From contig JAIWOG010000123.1 in NCBI GenBank assembly GCA_020217035.1, forward strand, positions 1 to 14,888: 14,888 nt of DNA. The letters run 5' to 3'. Numbering within the stretch: position 1 is the stretch's first letter; every line of letters starts with the position of its first letter. The notes under the pieces were generated by a model. The model ran no database searches, had not been told where the DNA came from, and saw nothing but the letters and a program-made list of their open reading frames with translations. The DNA is from Magnetospirillum sp. (GTDB lineage Bacteria; Pseudomonadota; Alphaproteobacteria; Rhodospirillales; Magnetospirillaceae). Below, in pieces: positions 9,207 to 14,888 of the stretch. Both the position numbers and the translations under genes were made by a program.

Positions 9207-10129
9207 TGAACGCAGCCCCGCGGAAAACCTGGATCAAGTCGCTGCCCAAGACGCGCGGTCGCCTGACCGTGGACGCGCCTTTGGGCGGGCTGACCTGGTT
9301 CCGCGTCGGCGGCAACGCCGAGGTGCTGTTCCGTCCCGCCGACGTGGACGACCTGGCCGAGTTCCTGGCCGAATTGCCGGCCGAGGTAGCGGTCACGGTG
9401 ATCGGTGTCGGATCGAACCTTCTGGTGCGTGACGGCGGCGTCGAAGGCGTGGTGATCCGCCTGGGCGGCGCCTTCGCCCAAATCGACGTCATGGACGACA
9501 TCATCACCGCCGGAGCCGGGGCGCTTGACCTGAACGTGGCGCTGACCGCCCAGGAACTCGGCCTGACCGGATTGGAATTCCTGTCCGGCGTGCCCGGCAC
9601 CATCGGCGGCGCACTGCGCATGAATGCCGGGGCGTTTGGCGGCGAGATGAAGGACGTGACCCTGTCGGCCACCGCCATCGACCGCACCGGCACCACCCAG
9701 TTGCTGACACTGGCCGACCTGGACATGAGCTATCGCCATTGCGGCTGCCCCGAGGATTTCATCTTCCTGTCGGCCACGTTGCAGGGCAAGCGCGGCGCCG
9801 CCGCCGCCATTTCCCAGAAGATGGCCGACATCAAGCAGGCGCGTGAGGACAGCCAGCCCACAAGGGTGCGCACCGGCGGCTCCACCTTCGCCAATCCAGA
9901 CGGCATGAAGGCGTGGGAACTGATCGACAAGGCCGGCTGCCGCGGTCTGGTGATCGGCGGCGCCCAGGTGTCGGAAAAGCACTGCAACTTCCTTTTGAAC
10001 CTGGGCGACGCCACCGCCGCCGACATCGAATCCCTGGGCGAGGAAGTGCGCCGCCGGGTCAAGGAAACCAGCGGAATCGAACTGGAATGGGAAATCCGCC
10101 GCATCGGCGTCGAAGGAGATGCGTCATGA
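9206..10129 (+). CDS. murB: MurB, UDP-N-acetylenolpyruvylglucosamine reductase
   Basis: A 307-residue FAD-dependent, NADPH-using cytoplasmic enzyme that reduces UDP-GlcNAc-enolpyruvate to UDP-MurNAc, the substrate of MurC just upstream. The FAD-binding region contains TWFRVGG and [10 protein letters not shown] (residues 69-78), then [19 protein letters not shown]177 in the MSYRHC segment, S226 in GSTFANP (225-231) and E296 near the C-terminus align with the three catalytic residues known in MurB (Arg, the proton-donating Ser, and Glu). The size and the short C-terminal region fit the type II form of the enzyme. The late segment reads KHCNFLLN, where some homologues have Ala in place of Cys. 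The stop overlaps the ddl start as ATGA. Confidence 0.95.
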   Translation: MNAAPRKTWIKSLPKTRGRLTVDAPLGGLTWFRVGGNAEVLFRPADVDDLAEFLAELPAEVAVTVIGVGSNLLVRDGGVEGVVIRLGGAFAQIDVMDDIITAGAGALDLNVALTAQELGLTGLEFLSGVPGTIGGALRMNAGAFGGEMKDVTLSATAIDRTGTTQLLTLADLDMSYRHCGCPEDFIFLSATLQGKRGAAAAISQKMADIKQAREDSQPTRVRTGGSTFANPDGMKAWELIDKAGCRGLVIGGAQVSEKHCNFLLNLGDATAADIESLGEEVRRRVKETSGIELEWEIRRIGVEGDAS

Positions 10130-11043
10130 GCCGTCGCGTCACTGTCCTGATGGGGGGAACCTCGTCCGAACGCGAGGTTTCCCTTCGTTCGGGGGCCGCC
10201 GCCGCCAAGGCGCTGGTCGAGGCCGGGTTCGTGGTCGAAACCGTCGATGTCGGCGCCGACATTTCCAAACTGGTGGCCGACATCGCCGCCAGCAAGCCGG
10301 ACGTGGTGTTCAACGCGCTGCACGGCCGGTTCGGCGAGGACGGCTGCGTCCAGGGTCTGCTGAACCTGATGGGAATTCCCTATACCCATTCCGGCCTGCT
10401 GGCCAGTGCAGCCGCCATGGACAAGGCGTTCTCGCGCCAGTTGTTCGCCCAAGCCGGGCTGCCGGTGGCCAAGGGCTTGGTGGTGCGTCGCGCCGATGGC
10501 GGCGCCGATCCCATGGAACGCCCCTTCGTGGTCAAGCCGGTCAACGAAGGCTCCTCCGTCGGCGTCTACATCATGAAGCCCGGCGACAACCGCGATCCCT
10601 TGGGCGAATGGCCGTTCCAGGCCGACCACGTGCTGGTGGAGGAATTCGTCCCCGGCCGCGAGCTGACCGTCGCCGTGATGGGCGACAAAGCCTTGGGGTG
10701 CCTGGAAATCACCTCGGAACGCGGTTTCTACGATTACGACGCCAAATACGCGCCGGGCGGATCGCAACACATCATGCCGGCCCCGGTTCCCGCCGACATC
10801 TACGCCGAAGCCTGCCGGCTGGCCGTCGAAGCCCACAAGGTGCTGGGTTGTCGCGGCGTGTCCAGGGCCGATTTGCGCTATGACGACACCCAGGCCGGCC
10901 GGTCGCGGCTGGTGATCTTGGAAGTCAACACCCAGCCGGGGATGACGGCGACCTCGTTGGTCCCCGACATCGCGTCCTATTGCGGCATCAGCTTCCCCGA
11001 ACTGGTGCGCTGGATGGTCGAACAAGCGGAGTGCGACGCATGA
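10126..11043 (+). CDS. ddl: D-alanine--D-alanine ligase (Ddl)
   Basis: A 305-residue ATP-grasp enzyme that joins two D-Ala molecules into the dipeptide used by MurF. Substrate and ATP-binding residues are in place: E15 in the GGTSSERE segment, HGRFGEDG, K137 followed by EGSSVGV (S143, S144), K207-Y208 in the omega-loop YDYDAKY, and EVNTQPG from E266. The Lys-Tyr pair of the omega loop is the form found in true D-Ala-D-Ala ligases such as E. coli DdlB, not in vancomycin-resistance D-Ala-D-Lac ligases. ATG 10126 has AAGGAG at 10113-10118, 7 bases upstream, and overlaps the murB stop as ATGA. The gene ends in ATGA with ftsQ. Confidence 0.95.
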   Translation: MSRRVTVLMGGTSSEREVSLRSGAAAAKALVEAGFVVETVDVGADISKLVADIAASKPDVVFNALHGRFGEDGCVQGLLNLMGIPYTHSGLLASAAAMDKAFSRQLFAQAGLPVAKGLVVRRADGGADPMERPFVVKPVNEGSSVGVYIMKPGDNRDPLGEWPFQADHVLVEEFVPGRELTVAVMGDKALGCLEITSERGFYDYDAKYAPGGSQHIMPAPVPADIYAEACRLAVEAHKVLGCRGVSRADLRYDDTQAGRSRLVILEVNTQPGMTATSLVPDIASYCGISFPELVRWMVEQAECDA

Positions 11044-12035
11044 GCGACAACGACATCATCATCACCGCCGAGGACCGCCTGACGCCCGCCACCACCGCCG
11101 ACACGGTGGAACTGCCGCGGCTGTCGCGCCCGCGCCGCGCCGCCAAGCCCGCTAAGGAAAAGCGCGACGTCCGCGCCGAAGGCCGTCCTGAAAGCAAGCC
11201 CAAGAAGACCCGGCGCCGTCTGCCTCTGCCGCGCTTCGACTTCACGCCGTTGCAAAAACTGTCGGCGGCCGGCATCGCCATGACCACCATCGTCGTCGGC
11301 GGCGCTGTCATCTGGCATTCCGGCATCATCCAGCGCACCACCCAGACCGCCGTCGCCACGGTGCTGGACGCCACCGCCCGCCTGGGTTTCCGCATCGACG
11401 AGATCACCATCGCCGGGCGTGGCCGCACCTCCATGGACCAGGTGGCCTCCGCTTTGGGCGCGACCCATGGCAGCCCCATCCTGGCGGTTGACCTGCAACA
11501 GGTGAAGGATCGCCTGGAAGCCCTGCCCTCGGTCAAGGTGGCCGCCGTCGAACGGCGCCTGCCCGACCAGATGCACATCGCCATCGTCGAACGCCAGCCC
11601 ATCGCCATCTGGCAGAACAACGGCCAGCACGTCCTGGTGGACAAGACCGGCCAAGTGATCCCCGGCGCCATCACCGGATACGAGAGCCTGCCCCTGGTGG
11701 TCGGCGACGGCGCCAACACCCGGGCCGACGAATTGCTGGCCATGCTAGCCAGCGAGCCCAGCCTGGCCCCCCGCGTCAAGGCCGCCATCCATGTGGGCAA
11801 CCGCCGCTGGAACCTGATGCTGGACGATCCCCAGGACGGCCTGGAAGTGCGCCTGCCGGAAGAGGAAGCCAAGGATGCCTGGCACCGTCTCGCCGACCTG
11901 GAACGGGCCCAGGGCCTGTCGGCCCGTCAGGTGCGCATGGTCGATCTGCGCATCCCCGACCGCATGGTGCTGAAAACCGAACGCGCCTCGACCCCGCCCG
12001 AACCCGGCAAGGGCCGCAAGGACAACGGAGCCTGA
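11040..12035 (+). CDS. ftsQ: FtsQ, bitopic cell-division protein with POTRA domain
   Basis: A 331-residue divisome protein linking early cytoplasmic and late periplasmic division proteins, normally with FtsL and FtsB. The first ~70 residues form a charged, probably disordered cytoplasmic tail, strongly basic at about 30-60. One membrane segment follows at about 74-92. The periplasmic part starts with a POTRA domain at about 115-187 (ITIAGRGRT through [10 protein letters not shown]), followed by the FtsQ beta domain with VDKTGQVI and later VDLRIPDRM. The last ~20 residues are charged and Pro-rich. The start overlaps ddl as ATGA, with GCGGAG upstream. FtsQ diverges quickly in sequence, so position between ddl and ftsA is a major part of the call, but the topology and POTRA pattern agree. 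Confidence 0.92.
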   Translation: MSDNDIIITAEDRLTPATTADTVELPRLSRPRRAAKPAKEKRDVRAEGRPESKPKKTRRRLPLPRFDFTPLQKLSAAGIAMTTIVVGGAVIWHSGIIQRTTQTAVATVLDATARLGFRIDEITIAGRGRTSMDQVASALGATHGSPILAVDLQQVKDRLEALPSVKVAAVERRLPDQMHIAIVERQPIAIWQNNGQHVLVDKTGQVIPGAITGYESLPLVVGDGANTRADELLAMLASEPSLAPRVKAAIHVGNRRWNLMLDDPQDGLEVRLPEEEAKDAWHRLADLERAQGLSARQVRMVDLRIPDRMVLKTERASTPPEPGKGRKDNGA

Positions 12036-12037
12036 GC

Positions 12038-13276
12038 ATGCGCAACGGACTGATCGCGGCGTTGGATGTGGGCAGCACCAAGGTGTGCTGTTTCCTGGCG
12101 CGTCTTCAGGAAGACGGCCACCCGCGCATCGTCGGCATCGGTCATCAGGTGGCGCGCGGCATGCGGGCAGGCGCGGTGGTCGACCTGGAAGAACTGGAAC
12201 ATTCCATCCGCGCTTCCGTCGACGCCGCCGAGGACATGGCCGGCGAACGGGTCAAAGCGGTGGTGGTCAATTTGTCGGGCGGGGCTCCGGGTTCCACCAA
12301 CGTCAAGGTGGAAGTGGCGATGAACGGCCACGCCGTCAACGAAGCCGACATCCGCCGCATGCTGGACCACGGCCGCGCCCACCACGAAAGCGCCGACCGC
12401 GACCTGATCCACGCCATTCCGGTGGACTACACCATCGACGGCAACGAAGGCATCCGCGACCCGCGCGGCATGTACGGCGAGCGCCTGGGCGTCGCCATCC
12501 ACGTCATATCCGCCGCCATCGGCCCGGTGCGCAACCTGATGACCGTGGTCCATCGCTGTCATCTGGATATCGAGGCCCGGGTGGTCAGCCCCTTCGCCTC
12601 GGGTCTGGCCTGCCTGGTCGAGGACGAAAAGGAACTGGGCGTCACCTGCATCGACATGGGCGGCGGCACCACCTCCATCGCCGTCTTCGTCGCCGGCCAA
12701 CTGGTGCACACCGACGTCATCGCCGTGGGCGGCCACCACGTCACCAACGACATCGCCCGTGGTCTGTCGACGCCCCTGAACTACGCCGAGCGCATGAAGA
12801 CGCTGTACGGCAGCGCCATCCCGTCACCGTCCGACGACCGCGAGATGCTGAAGGTGCCGTTGGTGGGCGAGGACGAGGACGCCGCCTCGAACACCGTGCC
12901 GCGTTCCATGCTGATCCAGATCATCCAGCCGCGTCTGGAAGAGACCCTGGAACTGGTGCGCTCGCACCTGGAAAAAAGCGGCTTCGACAAGATGGCCGGC
13001 CGCCGCGTGGTGTTGACCGGCGGCGCCAGCCAGATGCAGGGCGTGCGCGACCTGGCCGGCCTGGTGCTGGACAAGCAGGTCCGCCTGGGCCGCCCGGTCG
13101 GCCTGCACGGCCTGCCCGAATCCACCAACGGTCCGGCCTTTTCCACTTGTGCCGGATTGATCCGTTACGCCATGGCGCACCAGCCCGTGGTCAAGGCCGG
13201 CAAGAAAGCCGTCCCCGAGACGACGGGCGCCAGCGGCTGGGGCCGCGTCGGCGCCTGGCTCAAAAGGAATTTCTAG
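12038..13276 (+). CDS. ftsA: FtsA, actin-like membrane tether of the Z ring
   Basis: A 412-residue actin-family ATPase that anchors FtsZ filaments to the inner membrane and recruits later divisome proteins. The first phosphate-binding loop is LDVGSTK at residues 9-15. Residues ~84-160 form the FtsA-specific 1C (SHS2) domain. The second phosphate loop DMGGGTT begins at D206, and the adenosine motif TGGAS is at 327-331. The last 13 residues (400-412) are a Trp-, Arg-, Lys- and Phe-bearing stretch that can form the amphipathic membrane-targeting helix known in FtsA. The start is 2 bases after the ftsQ stop, with CGGAG at 12026-12030. It is followed by the only sizeable gap in the window and then ftsZ, its direct partner. 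Confidence 0.96.
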   Translation: MRNGLIAALDVGSTKVCCFLARLQEDGHPRIVGIGHQVARGMRAGAVVDLEELEHSIRASVDAAEDMAGERVKAVVVNLSGGAPGSTNVKVEVAMNGHAVNEADIRRMLDHGRAHHESADRDLIHAIPVDYTIDGNEGIRDPRGMYGERLGVAIHVISAAIGPVRNLMTVVHRCHLDIEARVVSPFASGLACLVEDEKELGVTCIDMGGGTTSIAVFVAGQLVHTDVIAVGGHHVTNDIARGLSTPLNYAERMKTLYGSAIPSPSDDREMLKVPLVGEDEDAASNTVPRSMLIQIIQPRLEETLELVRSHLEKSGFDKMAGRRVVLTGGASQMQGVRDLAGLVLDKQVRLGRPVGLHGLPESTNGPAFSTCAGLIRYAMAHQPVVKAGKKAVPETTGASGWGRVGAWLKRNF

Positions 13277-13281
13277 GTTTC

Positions 13282-13301
13282 AAAAGGCCAAAAGGCCAAA
13301 A
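13282..13301 (+). repeat. Tandem AAAAGGCC repeat in the ftsA-ftsZ gap
   Basis: Two perfect tandem copies of the 8-mer AAAAGGCC (13282-13289 and 13290-13297) are followed by AAAA. A related CAAAAGG also ends ftsA at 13261-13267. GGCC-AAAA-GGCC at 13286-13297 could fold as a 4-base-pair stem with an AAAA loop, ending 9 bases before the ftsZ ribosome binding site. It is A-rich against GC-rich surroundings. A role in ftsZ translation or expression is inference only. Confidence 0.7.
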
Positions 13302-13306
13302 CAGCG

Positions 13307-13312
13307 CGGAGG
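13307..13312 (+). promoter_or_regulatory. Ribosome binding site of ftsZ
   Basis: CGGAGG lies 5 bases before ATG 13318. It is among the clearest ribosome binding sites in the window and is outside any coding sequence, unlike most others here. It fixes the ftsZ start. Confidence 0.8.
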
Positions 13313-13317
13313 TATCA

Positions 13318-14888
13318 ATGCTCAACTTTCTGCCCGGTAATCCACAGGACCTGAAGCCCAAGATCACCGTCGTCGGCGTCGGCGGCGCCGGTGGCAACGC
13401 CGTCAACAACATGATCGCCATGCATCTGGAAGGCGTCGAGTTCATCGTCGCCAACACCGACGCCCAGGCCATCAACCAGTCGCGCACCGAACGCCGCGTG
13501 CAACTGGGCACCACCGTCGCCGCCGGCCTGGGTGCCGGTTCGCGCCCCGAGATCGGCCGCGCCGCCGCCGAGGAAAGCCTTGAGGAAGTGGTCGGCCAGA
13601 TCGCCGGCGCCAACATGGTGTTCATCACCGCCGGCATGGGCGGCGGCACCGGATCGGGCGCCGCCCCCGTCATCGCCCGGGCGGCCCGCGACCAGGGCAT
13701 CCTGACCGTCGGCGTGGTCACCAAGCCGTTCCATTTCGAAGGCGCGCACCGCATGCGCACCGCCGAAGCGGCCATCGAGGAACTGTCGCAATACGTCGAC
13801 ACCCTGATCATCATCCCCAACCAGAACCTGTTCCGCATCGCCACCGAACGTACCACCTTCGCCGACGCCTTCAAGATGGCCGACGACGTGCTGTATTCGG
13901 GCGTGCGCGGCGTCACCGACCTGATGATCAAGCCCGGCCTGATCAACCTGGACTTCGCCGACATCCGCACGGTGATGAGCGAGATGGGCAAGGCGATGAT
14001 GGGCACCGGCGAGGCCGAAGGCGACAAGCGCGCCATCGAGGCCGCCGAAGCCGCCATTTCCAACCCGCTGTTGGACGACGCCAGCATGAAGGGCGCCAAG
14101 GGCGTCTTGATCAACATCACCGGCGGCATGGACATGACCCTGTTCGAAGCCGACGAAGCCGCCAACCGCATCCGCGACGAAGTGGATCCCGACGCCAACA
14201 TCATCTTCGGCTCCACCTTCGACGAGGCGCTGAACGGCAAGATGCGCGTCTCGGTGGTCGCCACCGGCATCGCCAGCGAAGCCGCCGCCCAGCCCAAACC
14301 CACCGTGGTCACCGTCACCCAGACCCAGCCGCCGCCGCAGACCCGCGTCGCCGTCGGCGGCGGCCAGGGCGGCAACTTCCGTCCCACCGTAGTGACCGCC
14401 GCCGCCGCCCCCGCCGTGGCGCAGACCGCCGCCATCGCCCAGCCGGCGACGGAACCCACCCTGGCCCGTCCCGCCGCGGCGGCCACCCCCGCCCAACCGG
14501 CGGTGAGCGCCCAGTTGCGCATGGCCCAACCCGCCGTGGCCCAACCCGCCATGGAGCAACCCAGCATTGAACGCGCCCCGGCGCAGGTGGCGGCCCCGCG
14601 CATGGACACCCAACTGCGCCTGGATCCTTTCCTGGACCGTCCGGCGCCGTCCTCCATCGCGGCGGATTTCCGCGCCGACCATGACATGGGCCAGATGACT
14701 CACGCGGTGAGCCAGATCACCGAAAGCGTCGAGGCGGTCCATCAGCCCGCCGCCATGGCGGCTTCGCCCGCCCTGGCGCCGCAGCAGCGGCAACCGCTGC
14801 CCCAGCGTCAGCCCGAGCCCCAGCGCCACGCCGAGGAACCCCGCCGCGCCGGCGGCCTGTTCGGTCTTCTGGGCCGTCGCGCCGCCCC
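13318..14888 (+). CDS. ftsZ: FtsZ, tubulin-like division GTPase (3' end beyond window)
   Basis: The frame opened at ATG 13318 stays open for 523 codons to the window edge. FtsZ polymerises with GTP into the cytoplasmic Z ring, tethered by FtsA encoded just upstream. The globular part covers about residues 1-320: [15 protein letters not shown] at the N-terminus, the tubulin signature GGGTGSG at 108-114, and the T7 synergy loop with N210, D212 and D215, which completes the GTPase site of the next subunit. From about residue 325 an Ala/Pro/Gln-rich linker runs at least to 508, followed by a basic segment [13 protein letters not shown] (509-521). The conserved C-terminal peptide that binds FtsA has not been reached, so it should lie just past the edge. 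The linker length resembles alphaproteobacterial FtsZ proteins, which are longer than the ~380-residue enterobacterial form. Confidence 0.97.
   Translation, partial: MLNFLPGNPQDLKPKITVVGVGGAGGNAVNNMIAMHLEGVEFIVANTDAQAINQSRTERRVQLGTTVAAGLGAGSRPEIGRAAAEESLEEVVGQIAGANMVFITAGMGGGTGSGAAPVIARAARDQGILTVGVVTKPFHFEGAHRMRTAEAAIEELSQYVDTLIIIPNQNLFRIATERTTFADAFKMADDVLYSGVRGVTDLMIKPGLINLDFADIRTVMSEMGKAMMGTGEAEGDKRAIEAAEAAISNPLLDDASMKGAKGVLINITGGMDMTLFEADEAANRIRDEVDPDANIIFGSTFDEALNGKMRVSVVATGIASEAAAQPKPTVVTVTQTQPPPQTRVAVGGGQGGNFRPTVVTAAAAPAVAQTAAIAQPATEPTLARPAAAATPAQPAVSAQLRMAQPAVAQPAMEQPSIERAPAQVAAPRMDTQLRLDPFLDRPAPSSIAADFRADHDMGQMTHAVSQITESVEAVHQPAAMAASPALAPQQRQPLPQRQPEPQRHAEEPRRAGGLFGLLGRRAA
14290..14840 (+). 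other. Low-complexity coding segment: FtsZ intrinsically disordered linker
   Basis: About 180 codons are dominated by Ala, Pro, Gln, Val and Thr. They include short imperfect reiterations of a QPA unit (clearest at 14521-14562, where Met/Val-Ala-Gln-Pro units follow each other) and GCC-rich runs near 14398-14415. There is no sign of a folded domain. In the FtsZ family this region is a flexible tether between the GTPase core and the C-terminal peptide. Boundaries are approximate. Confidence 0.75.

Noticed and set aside
9974..9997. Cys in the MurB KHCNFLLN segment as a possible active-site change
   Set aside because: The catalytic Arg, Ser and Glu are all present elsewhere, and Cys at this position also occurs, as far as I recall, in other alphaproteobacterial MurB proteins.
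10126..11043. Ddl as a possible D-Ala-D-Lac (glycopeptide-resistance) ligase
   Set aside because: The omega loop has the Lys-Tyr pair of D-Ala-D-Ala ligases, and the gene sits in the standard dcw position.
13277..13317. A sigma-70 type promoter or CtrA-type TTAA-N7-TTAA site for ftsZ
   Set aside because: No TTAA pair and no convincing -35/-10 pair could be seen in this gap. An internal promoter may lie inside ftsA or ftsQ but cannot be supported by eye.
13260..14829. Two overlapping long minus-strand open frames opposite ftsZ (475 and 504 codons)
   Set aside because: They lie opposite an unmistakable FtsZ, have shadow composition, and show no recognisable domain.

Overview
This window is one uninterrupted, entirely plus-strand division and cell wall (dcw) cluster from a GC-rich bacterium. 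The gene order is ftsI (3' end only), murE, murF, mraY, murD, ftsW, murG, murC, murB, ddl, ftsQ, ftsA, ftsZ (5' part, running off the right edge). murB between murC and ddl, MurE with a meso-diaminopimelate type DNPR motif, and FtsZ with a very long Ala/Pro/Gln-rich linker all fit an alphaproteobacterium. The overall protein character and high GC suggest the Rhodospirillales, perhaps a Magnetospirillum-like genus. That genus-level guess is from general familiarity, not from any comparison made here.

Layout. Bases 1-325 end the division transpeptidase FtsI. Bases 306-5555 carry the cytoplasmic Mur ligases MurE, MurF and MurD, with the lipid I synthase MraY between MurF and MurD. Bases 5552-7785 carry the septal glycosyltransferase FtsW and the lipid II synthase MurG. 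Bases 7782-11043 carry MurC, MurB and Ddl, which make UDP-MurNAc, its first amino-acid adduct, and D-Ala-D-Ala. Bases 11040-14888 carry the divisome genes ftsQ, ftsA and ftsZ. Together these genes build the UDP-MurNAc-pentapeptide, pass it to lipid carriers, polymerise and crosslink it at the septum, and provide the tubulin/actin-like scaffold that directs this.

The cluster is extremely compact. There are six 4-base ATGA stop/start overlaps, one TAATG junction, one 20-base overlap (ftsI/murE), and gaps of only 2, 7 and 9 bases elsewhere. The single gap of note is 41 bases between ftsA and ftsZ. It holds a tandem AAAAGGCC repeat followed by a strong ribosome binding site. There is no stretch over 300 bases without a gene. 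I saw no RNA gene, mobile element, CRISPR array, terminator or convincing promoter.

All catalytic motifs I checked are intact and the gene order is ordinary for the group. I do not see a previously undescribed system here. The findings are modest: the ftsA-ftsZ junction, the FtsZ linker, the coupling architecture, and a few sequence details.
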